A DNA stretch of 34,469 bases, taken from Ichthyophthirius multifiliis (Eukaryota; Ciliophora; Oligohymenophorea; Hymenostomatida). The notes beneath the pieces are model-generated. The model was not told the origin of the DNA, did not search any database, and saw only the letters and a list, made by a program, of their open reading frames with translations. Both the position numbers and the translations under genes were made by a program. The DNA is taken from NCBI RefSeq assembly GCF_000220395.1, contig NW_004087590.1:1-34469 (forward strand), written 5' to 3'. Shown one piece after another: positions 12,822 to 24,513 of this stretch; positions within the stretch are counted from its first letter, which is position 1, and each line of letters begins with the position of its first letter.

Positions 12822-13854
12822 TGTATTGTTTTTTTATATTTTATAATATGTTATTTTGTATTTTTTTTTTATTTTAATTTTAATATGTTATTGTTATTTT
12901 TTATTAATTTTTTTTTTTTTATATATTATTTATTATATGTATTTTATAGAAAATTTCTTTTTTCCTTGGAAATTAGATTTTTTCTATTTTTCTGTTTTAT
13001 AAAATTAGAATATTAATTATAATTATTTATTTTACAAAATTTAATTAATAGGAAAAATATTAATAATAAATTAATTATAAATATATATATAAATATATTT
13101 ATATATATTTATATATATTTAGTAATAATTAAAATTAAGAACTTTTCTATTTATATTTTTTTTTTAATTTAAATATTATTAATATTATTTTACATAATTT
13201 GAAAAAATTTATTTATATTCACATTTTTTTTTATTTAATTATTTATTTTCATTTTTTTTAATTTTAATTAAAAATTAAATTTTAAATAAATATTCCATCA
13301 TTTATTTAATATTATTTTTTTTTTTTATTTTGATAAATCAATAAATATAACTTATAAATAAAATAATAAAAATATTATATAATAATTTATGAAATTTTTA
13401 TAACATATAAATAAAATAATAAGAAAATTTTATTAATTTTTTTTTATATTTATTTTATAAATAAAATATATATTTTTTTTAGAGAAAATATAATAAATGC
13501 ATTAAGCTTTAAAATATTTGCTACATCTCATAAACTTTAAATATTTTTTAAATAATATAATATTGACATAACATTATTAAAATGAAAAGACCATTATAAA
13601 ATGCTACAAAATTTAATAATCTTACATTATATAATGTTAAACATTAATTAACTTTAAATTTAAATAAAGATAAATAAAAAATCTTTAAATAAAAATATTT
13701 ATATATAAAACTTAGATATAATAATTATTTTAAATTTTTACATAAAATAAATTATTAAATTAATATATATATATTTAATAAAAACTAAATTTTTAAAATA
13801 ATAAACACATTATATATACATTTTATAAAATAAATACGACAAGTAGTTAATAAA
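12822..13854. other. AT-rich divergent spacer upstream of the P-type ATPase
   Basis: This is the 5' side of both the small minus-strand gene and the ATPase. A frame opening near 13498 stays free of TGA, but composition and residues do not look like a protein. T-runs occur near 12860-12925 and 13215-13330. No promoter motif or RNA gene was recognised. Confidence 0.5.
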
Positions 13855-16800
13855 ATGTCCTAATAAATAATACATCCTCTATAAAAGCATTTCCAAACAT
13901 CATTTGAGGAAATAAAGTAAGAAATTTATATATAAACAACCATTACAGACCTAAATAACACTACATAAAATTCCCGTCATTAATTCCGTTAAGAAATAGC
14001 CTAATAAATACTATAATAAGACGACCATTTAATACCTTTAAAAGACCTTTCTTTAAAATATAATACACATATAGAAACTGGCTTAAATGAACAATAAGCG
14101 GAGATTAATATATAAATATATGGGGACAATAAATTAACTGAAAAGCCTAAAAAATCTAAAATTTTGATATTTTTATTAGAACTAACTAACGGTTTTTCAA
14201 TTTTATTATGGGCGGGTTCTTTTTTATGTTTTTTAGCTTTTTTTATAGACTCCTCAGACTTATCTAACTTATATTTAGGTTCAATAATAGTGTTCGTTGT
14301 TTTATTAACTGGAATAATTACTTACCATTAAAATGCGACAAGTGAGGCAATCATCGAGTCTTTTAAAAATATACTGCCGAATAATTCCCTAGTAACCCGA
14401 GAAGGTAAAACATACCAAATAAACTCATCTAGACTAGTCCCTGGAGATCTTTTGACTATAAAATCAGGTGAAAAAATACCCGCAGATATCAGAATAATAT
14501 CATCTATAGAGATGAAAGTGGATAATTCACCTTTAACAGGAGAATCGGAGCCATTATTAAGGCAAGATGATGCTTTAAATGTCTAAAATCCACTAGAAGC
14601 GCCCAATATGGTGTTTTCAGGGACTTTATGTAAATAAGGAATCGGGAAAGGGATAGTATTGAAAACTGGAGATAGGACAATTATGGGAAATATAGCGCAT
14701 TTATCATAGTAGGAAAAATAAGTAAAAAGCCCGCTGAGGGAAGAGCTAGATAGGTTTGTAGTTTATGTACTTATTATAGCGGTTTTTTTAGGGGTTTTGT
14801 TCTTTTTTTTAGGTTTTTTCGTTATTTAGTATGATATTACTTCTTGTGTACTTTTTGGTATAGGAATTCTAGTTTCAAATGTACCTGAAGGACTTTTGGG
14901 CTGTGTGACTATTTCTTTGGCTATTACTGCTAAAAATCTAGCATAAAAGTCCGTTTTGGTCAAGAATTTGGAGACTGTAGAAGCTTTAGGAAGTACTTCG
15001 TGTATATGCACAGATAAAACAGGGACTTTAACGTAGAATTAAATGACTGTGAGTGCTTTTTGGGCTTGCTTGGATTTTTAAGAGGGAGCTTTAGAAAATA
15101 ATTAGGTTTTTTAAGATTTACATTTATGTTCAGTTTTATGTAATGAGGCGTAGTTTGATGAAAAAAGCGGGGAAGTATAAGGGAGTGCGACTGAATGTGG
15201 ACTATTGAGATATTTCTAGGAAATTGAAGATGTTAAATAGACTAGAAAGAGGTTTAAAATAGCGAAAAACATTCAAGGAAATGAGGCTAAATATCCTTTT
15301 AATTCTAAAGATAAATTTTCTTTAATTATTATTGAAAAAGAAGATGAAAATAATAATTTTTGTGTTTACTTAAAAGGGGCTCCTGAAAAAATATGGAATT
15401 TTTGTTCTCACATATAAAATAATAATGAAAAAATAGATGAAATAAACTAAGAAGCATAAAAACTTTATGAAAATGCGAATAATATTTTTGGAAAAAAAGG
15501 ATAAAGAGTAAAAAAAAAAATATATAAATATATTGATATATATATTTTATATATTATAAATATATTAAAATAAATATATTTAATTTATAAATATAAGTAC
15601 TTTTTATATTTAATTAAAAAATTATATATGTAAAAAATTATATATATTTATATCTTATTTTATTAAAATTTTTATAAAGATATAAAAATATACGTATATA
15701 TATAAAAAATGTAATATAAGTAAAATGACACTATATATTTAATTATAAAAATACTATATATATTAAAAATTAGAATATTAATATTCAATAATATTACTAA
15801 TATTCTATATATATATATATATTTATTAAGATACTATATATAATAATATAGAATAATATTAATATATAAAAAATAATTTTTTAAATCTTACTATTTATTT
15901 ATTATTAATATATATTTTTTTTAAGGTTTTAGCATTTGCAAAATTATTTTTAAAAAAAGAAGATTATCCTATAAATTATAGATTTTAGTTATAAAATATA
16001 GATAATTTTCCTTTTTAAGTAAATCAATTTATATTTTGTGGATTAATATCATTTATAGATCCTCCTAAATTAAGAGTTCCTTCTGCTATATTATAATGTA
16101 GAAGTGCAGGAATAAAAGTAATAATGATCACTGGAGATTAGCCTTCCACAGCTTTAGAAATCGCTCGTTAATGTAACATAATTCCTCGAAAAAAAAGGAC
16201 TAATTATGATGATTAAGAGGGTGATTTCTACTAGAAAATCGACTAAAACGACGCTATAATAATAAGAGGTGATGAAATCGAGAAATCCTTTGAAAAGGAA
16301 AAAAGCGAAGGTTTCCCTTCTGAATATTTCCTTTAAAAATGGATAAAAAAGCCCTATTGTGTATTCGCGCGTACAACCCCAGCTCAAAAACTATAAATAG
16401 TATAAGCTTGCCAATCTTAAGGTTACATATGTGCTGTAACAGGAGATGGAGTAAATGACTCACCTGCCATAAAATAAGCCGATATTGGCATTTCAATGAA
16501 TATATCAGGATCTGATGTCACTAAAGATGCTTCCGATATGGTATTATTGGACGATGATTTTGCCAGTATAGTTTAAGGGGTAGAAGAAGGGAGAAAGATA
16601 TTCGATAATTTAAAGAAGTCAATCGTTTATGTATTAGTAAGTAATGTACCGGAAATTATTCCGTTTATTGCATTTATTATTTTTTAAATACCGCTACCTA
16701 TTACTAGTATTTATATGATTTGTATAGATGTAGGGACTGATATTATTCCGTCAATTTCGTTTTCTTATGAAGACGCAGAGATCGATATTATGACGAGAAA

Positions 16801-17614
16801 ACCCAGGAAAAAAAATGAACATATGGTTAGTCTAAAATTACTTTTTCATGCGTATTTTTTGATGGGGGTTTTGGCAATAGGAGGTGGATTTTTGGCTTAT
16901 TTTACAGTCTTTAATTAATTGGGATTTCCAATAAAAAGCCTTTTTGGATTAGCAATTGAAAAGGGAGTGCTTAGACCACCAAAAGGGGATTTTTAGGAAG
17001 GTTTTGGATGTAAAAATTGCTTAAATGATGATTGTGCGTACTTCAATGGGAATTTCATGTAGAAAAAAGCATATAATTGCATGCAAGATTTAGATCTTTT
17101 AAAAGGGTAAAAAGAATGGGATTTTAAATGGCTTAGTAATGAATTCGGTGATTATGATTTGAGAAAAAGCCTTATTTTTTGTGATGAAAAAAGCGGAAAA
17201 TGGACACCGAAAATTAAATGGGGAAAATGCAATACTAGTATGTTTATTTCGCCTGTTTCAGGAAATACAGCATGCTTTACAACTGAAGCGCTTAAATATG
17301 CATAAACTGCTTGGTTTTGTTCTGTTGTATTATTCTAGTTTAGTAATGTTATATGTCTAAAGGGTAGAAAAACATCTTTTTCATATACCTAAATGAATAA
17401 ATTTATGATTTTTGGAATTATCTTTGAATTGGGATTTTGCTTATTTTTACTTTATGTACCATATGTGTAGAATATTTTTGGGTCAAGACCTTTAAATTTC
17501 GAAATGGTGTTGATGCCTTCGTTACCATTTTCGATATTAATTATGGTTTGGGAAGAATTAAGGAAATATCTAGTTAGAAATTATTGGTGGTTTGAGAAAT
17601 ATTCTTATTATTGA
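13855..17614 (+). CDS. P-type ATPase alpha subunit, P2C (Na+/K+-ATPase type)
   Basis: ATG at 13855-13857, TGA at 17612-17614. One 418-nt intron (15508-15925, phase 0) gives 1,113 residues, close to the family length with an extended N-terminus. Hallmarks in order: TGE loop (LTGESEP), M4 VPEGL, phosphorylation site CTDKTGTLT with Asp387, KGAPEK in the nucleotide domain, [15 protein letters not shown] hinge, M5 VLVSNVPEI and M6 [11 protein letters not shown]. These M4 Glu, M5 Ser and M6 Asp/Asp positions are the Na+/K+-ATPase ion ligands. The C-terminus WWFEKYSYY matches the conserved C-terminal Tyr-Tyr of Na+/K+ pumps. It should sit in the plasma or a vacuolar membrane and exchange Na+ for K+ (or a related cation). 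No beta-subunit gene is in the window. The intron is by far the longest here and is nearly pure A/T. Confidence 0.95.
15508..15925 (+). other. 418-nt intron of the P-type ATPase gene
   Basis: GTAAAA donor after GGATAAAGA and TTTTAAG acceptor before GTTTTAGCATTTGC. Removal joins GKKGQR to VLAFAKLFL, the expected sequence of the nucleotide-binding domain. It is unusually long; all other introns here are under 160 nt. The inside is (TA)-rich with several imperfect repeats of ATACTATATATA-like units. No ORF or RNA was recognised. Confidence 0.88.
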
Positions 17615-17875
17615 ACATTCATATTAGTAAATATAAGTATAATTGCATACTGATATATAGATATGCTGCTTTATTAAAAAATTAAAAAGAAAAAATAACT
17701 TAAAATATTATATAAATATATAATAATGCATATACATATATATATATATATATATATTAATTATTAAAAAAATAAAAACATATATATTTTTTTTTTATGT
17801 TTTATATATTAATATATTTTTATTAGTTTTTGTTAATTATATTATTATTTTTTTGGTGTCTAAATAATAAAAAAA

Positions 17876-20180
17876 ATGGATAATGTTGATACAGTTATAA
17901 TGAAACCTCCTAAAGTTAAAAATAAGGGAGCAAATCCAATATAAATTACAGCTGAATAATTATTATAAAGAGCTTTCTTGGATCGAAAAAAGCCATTTGT
18001 TTAATAAGATTATAAAATAAGAGATGAAGATGATTTAGATTAAATAAAATAATAAAAAAGACGAGATTTTGAATAAAAAATACGCACATAAAGATTCCAT
18101 ATAGGACATTGGTTAAAGTAAAATAAGCATTATATTTATTTTTATATATGTAAAAATAATAAGATATGCTTTATTTGAAGAAAGCCTTTAAGAATTTAGA
18201 AGAGCTCGAAGTGTATATGAAAGAACTTTAGAAGTTGACTATAAAAATATATCTATATGGCTAAAATATATAGAAATGGAAATGAGACATAAATTTATTA
18301 ATCATGCCAGGAATTTATTTGAAAGAGCTATAGAATTTTTACCAAGAGTTGATTAATTTTGGTATAAATATGCTTATATGGAAGAACTTGTTGGTAATTA
18401 TATATAGGCAAGAAACATATATTAAAGATGGATGAATTGGAGACCAGAAGAAAAAGCATGGCTTTCATTTGTAGCTTTTGAATAGAGAGTAGGTGAAATA
18501 TAAAATGCTAGATAAGTTATGTATAAGTAAGTTTTTTTTTAAAAAAAAATAAAATAAAATAATAATAATATATATGCATAGTTATATGGATGCTTTTCCA
18601 AGATTAAAAACATATTTAAAAGTAGCGAAATTCGAAGTAAAATTAGGGTTTAAAAAAGAGGCTAGGAAATTATTGGAAAATACAATAGAAGAATTGGGAG
18701 AAGAAAGCTTAAAAGAAGAATATTTTATTACTTTTGGGAAATTCGAGATAAGGGAGAAAGAATTTGATAGAGCAAGGGAAATATTTAAATTTGGTTTAGA
18801 GAATATTACAAAGGAGAAATCTAAGAAGTTATATGAAGAATATTTACAATTCGAGAAATAATTCGGTTCTAAAGATGAAATCGATAACTTAATATTTAAT
18901 GAAAGAAGACTTTAATATAAAAAATTAATTTCTTAAAATTAAAACAATTACGATGCCTGGTTCGATCTGGTTAATTTAGAAATAGAAACTAAAAATATAA
19001 ACCGGATAAGGGATACTTTTGAAAATGCCATAAAAAATGTTCCCAAAAATAATAATGAAAAAAGACTGTGGAGAAGATATATTTATTTATGGTATTCCTA
19101 TGCCACCTTCGAAGAACTAGAATAGGGAGATATTTTAAGGGCAAATCAGATATACGAGAGGGCTTTAAAATTAGTTCCTCATAAAAATTTTACATTTTCA
19201 AAATTATGGGTTATGTATGCTTAGTTTTAATTAAGGTGCTAGGATTTAGATAAGGCCAGGAAGATTTTCGGTATTGCCTTAGGGAAATGTCCTAATGATA
19301 AGATCTTTCAGGAATATATCGATTTAGAGTATAAGTTAACTAATTTAGTTAGGGTAAGGTAAATTTATGAAAAATATATTGAGGTTTTTCCAGATAATCC
19401 TTTACCGTTTGTCTAATGGGCCAAATTGGAAAAAAGTCTGGATGAATTGGATAGATATAGAGCTATTTTCGAAATTGCAATAGCTCATTAAAGTATGAAT
19501 ATGCCAGAGACGGTATGGAAATCATATATTGAAAGTGAAATTGAATTAAAAGAATATGAAAATGTAAGAAGATTATATGAAAAGCTATTAGGAAAGTCGA
19601 AAAATGTGAAAATATGGATTAGTTATGCCTAGTTTGAGGCTTCTATTTAGGAAAAAGGAAAATGTAGAGAAGTTTTTAAAAGGGCAGAAGAATATTTTAA
19701 AGGAGAAAAAGAAATGAAAGAGGTTTTTTATTTTATTTTTATTTTATTTTTTTATTTTTTTATTTTATAAGTAAAGAGCTATGGTTATAGAATAATGGAA
19801 AGAATAAGAAATTAAATTTGGAGATTAAGAATTTATTTAATAATTATAAGAAAAAATGCCAAAAAGAGTAAAGAAATAAAGAAAAATTAAAATTGTGGAA
19901 GGAGATTTAGAAGAAGATGCAGGTAGTTTATTTTTTAAATAAATATTAAAAACGATTTATTTAAATAATATTTATTAATATATATATTTTTTAAATAATT
20001 TCAATAAATATTTTTATATAATTATTAAAAGGTTATGAAGAATATTATGATTATATTTTCCCAGGTGAAGAGGAGGATTCCAAATATTTAAAAATTTTAT
20101 GGAAAGCTTAATAAAGGAAAAAAATATAAGAATAAAAATAAAAAGAAGTTTAAGAATAATAAAAAGAAATTATAAATTGA
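17876..20180 (+). CDS. Crooked neck-like pre-mRNA splicing factor (CRNKL1/Clf1/Syf3)
   Basis: ATG at 17876-17878, TGA at 20178-20180. Introns 18118-18163, 18527-18581, 19723-19771 and 19923-20031 all fit phase and give 681 residues, the usual size. Family blocks are clear: an N-terminal ITAEQLLQRAF, then about a dozen HAT repeats ([64 protein letters not shown]), and the conserved C-terminal [13 protein letters not shown] and [10 protein letters not shown]. Clf1/CRNKL1 is a scaffold of the Prp19-associated (NTC) complex and is needed to assemble the catalytic spliceosome in the nucleus. The gene itself has four introns. Start choice follows the alignment of [17 protein letters not shown] with the family N-terminus. 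Confidence 0.96.
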
Positions 20181-20793
20181 AAAAAATAATTAAATATATT
20201 TAAATGCAAAAAAAAAATTATGTTGAATTATATTAAATAGATATTCAAATTCTTACAAAAATTAAAATAAAAAAATATATTTAAAAATTTTAAAAAAATA
20301 TAACAACTTAAAAAATAATTAATAAAATAAAATATATATATTTAAATATTTATATATATATATATAATTTGTTTTTATATATTATATTATATATTTAAAT
20401 AATAATATATATTTATGTCTATATATATTTTTAATTTTTTACTTAAATATTTTCTGTTTTTTATTTTTTATTGTTATCATATTATATTTTGTATTTTTGA
20501 TACTATTAATAAATATAATTTTTATTTAATTAATAAATCTAAATAGTAATTTATTTAATTTTTTTATATTATAATTAATATAAGTTAAAATTTTTCTAAT
20601 TTTTTTTTTTTTTTAAAAAACATACTTAATAGATATTTTCTAAATAAAATTAATATTGTTAATTATTATCAAAATATATTTTTTTTATAAAAATTTTTTT
20701 ATATAATATTTAAATTTTTATATTATATTTTTTCCTTTTTTTAAAAAATTTTTATTATATTTTTTATCTAATAAATTTATTTATTTAATTTAT
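20181..20793. other. Convergent AT-rich spacer
   Basis: This lies between the 3' ends of the CRNKL1 gene and the minus-strand gene that follows. It is A/T-only in large part, with T-runs near 20601-20614 and 20727-20736. Nothing coding or structured was recognised. Confidence 0.5.
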
Positions 20794-21462
20794 TCATAAA
20801 TTTATTTTTATAAGTTCTTAAAACTTTTAAAAAGATATAAATTCAAGTAAAGTTAATAAAATAAGTAATTTATCATCATTATTATATTGAATTTCATTTT
20901 ATATAAATATAAGTTCTCTATTATTTCCTTCGCAATCTAAAGAAGTTAAATTAGCAACTTCTTTACCTTAATTATTATAAATATAATTAGTTTTTAAACA
21001 ACATTTAAGCACATATATTAAAATAAATCTTAAAAAAGGTATCATAAAATATTTTTCACATTTAGAAGTTTTCATTAAGAAGCTGTTTTGATTTTAGTCT
21101 TTTATAGTTATTTATTGACTATTATAAAATAAATCTCTTTTAGTAATACCTATTTATATTTTTTAATTTTGATTATCATATTTACAGACAAATCCATTCT
21201 ATATAGTAATCACGTCTACTGGTCGTGTGGAAAATATTTATAATTTGTTTTCATTTAAACTCATATAAGAAAATAAAAATGATGGTTATGTATTATTATC
21301 GATAGTAATACGGTATTTATTATAATCAAATTGTATATATATTCTTGTAGCCGCTTAAACTTTTTATAAAAGTTAATTTATTTATGGATTATCAATATTA
21401 TTATTAGAGTTATTACTATTCATTATATTAATATTATTTAATTATATATTTGCTGTTTTCAT
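20794..21462 (-). CDS. Hypothetical protein (222 aa), possibly a LURP/scramblase-like barrel
   Basis: A single uninterrupted frame from ATG (21460-21462) to TGA (20794-20796), 223 codons. The N-terminal 30 residues are Asn-rich and disordered. The body is predicted to be beta-rich (RIYIQFDYNKYRITI, LQIFSTRPVDVITIQNG, KEVANLTSLDCEG) and ends with a hydrophobic helix, DDKLLILLTLLEFI. An N-terminal linker, antiparallel strands and a closing hydrophobic helix are features of the Tubby-like/LURP-one/scramblase barrel, but I see no diagnostic motif, so the fold is only a suggestion. It neighbours the phosphatase-like gene on the same strand but is separated from it by about 1 kb. Confidence 0.62.
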
Positions 21463-21927
21463 TGTTAATATTGTTATTATTTTTATTTATTTATTTTTTT
21501 TTTGGAAAAAAATAAATAAATATTATTTATTTATTAATTTTAATAATTATTAATTATTAATATATATAAGAAAATATTTAAAATTAAAGCTATAATATAT
21601 GAGTTTACCAAATCTAGATATACTTTGAAAAAAGAAAAGAAAATTAAAAATTTAAGAAAAAATAAAAAAACCTATTTTATTCCCAAAAAACTTCAAATAT
21701 TCCTAAGACTTTTAATATTCAGTTTACATTGAGCATTAAAAGTTAATGGAGGGGGGGGTTATATAAGAATTCACGTTTATAATATATTTAAAGACTAAAT
21801 GGCCAGTATAATTTAAATATTAGGGGCAAATTAATAAACTCTATGTAAATATTACATAAGTCATTCAAAATAATTCATAGTATATTAAAAGAATTTACAT
21901 TTGATTTCTAGTTTCTTTATATATTCG

Positions 21928-21930
<3 letters not shown>

Positions 21931-22004
<74 letters not shown>
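21931..22004. repeat. (TA)n microsatellite
   Basis: About 36 TA dinucleotides without interruption, in the spacer upstream of the 222-aa minus-strand gene. Confidence 0.9.
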
Positions 22005-22010
<6 letters not shown>

Positions 22011-22128
22011 GTTAAGTTCTTAAATTATCTCATTTATAGTTCGAAATTTTCTAAACTAATAATGGTTTTCATTAAAATAAAGTAAATCTATTATTTTTAG
22101 TATATATAATTGAAAAAAAAAAAAGATG

Positions 22129-22135
<7 letters not shown>

Positions 22136-22210
<75 letters not shown>
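22136..22210. repeat. (TA)n microsatellite
   Basis: About 37 TA dinucleotides broken by a single G near 22174, on the 3' side of the phosphatase-like gene. Confidence 0.88.
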
Positions 22211-22211
<1 letters not shown>

Positions 22212-22471
22212 CTTATTTTATTTTATAAAATTAACATAAATATATATGAATTTTATATATATATAAAAAAAAAAAAAATATCTTTTATATTATTGTTTTA
22301 TTTAAAATAAAATAAAACATAAATCTTATTTTGTTTATATATATATATAAATCAAAATTATAATTATTTTTTTTTTTTTAATTAATACACTAATTTATAA
22401 ATTACGTGAAATTTTATTAAATAAATAAAAAAATATTTATATATAAATATGTATTTTATACACATATTTTA

Positions 22472-23651
22472 TCATTTCTTAATCTTAGTAATATCGCATT
22501 TTTACTTTAAATTTTTAACTATCCTTGTTTTTAATAAAATCTTAAATTCTTTATAACTACACCATTTTTTTTCCCTACAAACCAGTATTTCTAAAGGTTT
22601 ATCACCATATTTAATTTATACAAATAACTCTTTATTCTTATTTTCCTTAAACTCGATAACAAAAGTAGCCGAAAGTGGTGCAATTTTATAATCTTTTAAT
22701 TAAATAATTTACTATTTTTTTAAAAGAGAAGAAATAAATATAACAATATTAGTTTTAGTGCCCGAATAAACATATAATTTTTCTTTAATACTATTATTTT
22801 TAAGGCCTTCCATAATTTCCAAAACCTCACTAAAAAACTGACTAGAGGAAATCAATCTAGCCTATCTAAAGCAATAATATTTATAGAAAAAATTTTCATA
22901 AAGTTAATGTAAAAAGCCTATTTCAGTCGAGTTCCATTTAGGAACTTTTTTTTTCGCGAATTTATTAAATAAAAAGGAATCATAAATTTCCTTTATATGA
23001 AACATACTCTTAAACTCAAAAAACTCAGTCGAATTTCTATAAAAAAGTAGTTTTTCCTTAATTGAATTCATTAAAGGATGTTCTACAAAATATTAGTACA
23101 TTTTATAAAATTTTTAAGTATTTTCCCTTTTTTATAATATTTTTCCAATTAAATTACAATTTGTTTCTGAGTTTGCACGAAAAATTAAGTCTTTTTCATT
23201 ATAATCCGAATCCTTTATTGAAAAACTTAATTTCTCTTTGTTTATTTACATTAGCTTATCAGAAGATAATTATCTGTTATCTTCACTGTTGTATAAATCC
23301 GGGAATATACCATTTAGAAAAGATAGTAAAGATAAAACTGTCCTTTATAAATTTAAAGCAAAACGGGCCTTTATAAAATTTTTATTATATTCTTTGGGAA
23401 GGAAATCGCCGTATTTTTATCTTATTAATCTACCTACATTATATAATTGGTCTATTCCAGATTAGGTTAAGTCTCCTTTGTTATATTCAGGCCATTCTTC
23501 TGGATAATAATCTTCTATGGCAGGTGTACGTGCTCCATGGCGGATGAAAATTACAAGACCTTTTATTTTTTCGGGTTAATTATCATAGGGTTAGAAATAA
23601 TAGGCTTTTTAATAAAGGAGAAATATATAAAAAAAAAATATTATATTACAT
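22472..23651 (-). CDS. Histidine acid phosphatase-like protein lacking the HD motif
   Basis: TGA at 22472-22474; best start ATG at 23649-23651. The product of about 392 residues has the branch-2 histidine phosphatase signature VIFIRHGARTP (nucleophile His) near residue 35, then the secondary arginine in ARFALNLQRTVLSLLSFLNG and IFPDLY. Where the family has HD (usually YSxHDTN), this protein reads YVYSGTKTNIV, so the proton-donor Asp and its His partner are replaced by K and T. The C-terminal PLSATFVIEF block is conserved. The N-terminus (MQYNIFFLYIFLLYQKA) would be a signal peptide, fitting a secreted or lysosomal family, but reaching it needs one base fewer in the A10 run at 23629-23638. Without that change the frame lacks an ATG. 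Probably catalytically weak or inactive. Confidence 0.85.
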
Positions 23652-23701
23652 TTTATTTTTTAAATTTTAAAATAATTGGTAAAAATATTATTTTATTAAA
23701 G

Positions 23702-23783
<82 letters not shown>

Positions 23784-24011
23784 TTAATAAAAATGATATT
23801 ATTTTCTATGTATTTACTTATTTTTTTCGTTATAAAGTAAATAAAATAAGCTCAATTTTATTAAATTTTATCATAAAAATTATAATGAAAAGCATAAACA
23901 AAAAATCTTTTAAAAAATAAAAAAAAATTAATTAAATTTATTTACTTTTTATAATTATAAAAATAATATATGAATTAAAATTTAAACTATATTTAATTAA
24001 TAAAAAATGAC
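23652..24011. other. Divergent 360-bp promoter spacer with a (TA)n tract
   Basis: This short interval separates the divergently transcribed phosphatase-like (minus) and XPF (plus) genes, so it should hold both promoters. About a fifth of it is a (TA)n tract at 23703-23779. No other motif was recognised. Confidence 0.55.
23703..23779. repeat. (TA)n microsatellite
   Basis: About 37 uninterrupted TA dinucleotides in the divergent spacer; likely polymorphic in length. Confidence 0.9.
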
Positions 24012-24452
24012 ATGAAATAAGCCTAAAATGGTGGTATTTTAATAATGTCTGAGGGAACTGGTTTATATAATGTAATAGCAGAATATTTAGATACATTTGA
24101 TAAAGGTCCATTGACTTAAATATTTGTATTAAATTTTGATAATGATGAGGTTTTAGAAATAAACTAAAATTTAAAAAAACATTAAATAATAGATGTTTCA
24201 CCACTTTTAGCAACTAAAAGAAGTGATTTATATTTATAAGGAGGTATATTTAGTATTTCTACAAACATATTAATATTTGATTTATTAAGTAAATAAATAA
24301 TTCTACCTAGTCAATTAATAAATGGAATTATGATAAACTAAATAGAAAAAGTAACCCATAAAAAAGAAAATTTATGTTGGTTATGTACTATACTAAAGTT
24401 TAATAATCCTTTTGCATTTATTTTTGGGATATCAGAAAAAGAAACATAAATA

Positions 24453-24513
<61 letters not shown>

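Larger units (their letters stand above)
21463..22471. other. AT-rich spacer with two long TA tracts and a G8 run
   Basis: This lies between the 222-aa gene (its 5' side) and the 3' end of the phosphatase-like gene. It contains (TA)n at 21931-22004 and 22136-22210 and, unusually, a GGA followed by eight G at 21748-21758. Bases 21600-21900 are less A/T-biased than typical spacer, but no frame or RNA fold could be assigned. Confidence 0.5.

Noticed and set aside
13498-13854. Possible upstream exon or extended N-terminus of the ATPase
   Set aside because: The frame is open only because TGA is rare; residues are low complexity and the ATG at 13855 begins the stretch with coding-like composition.
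21751-21760. G8TT as an internal telomere (ciliate GGGGTT repeat)
   Set aside because: A single run with no tandem GGGGTT units and ordinary sequence on both sides.
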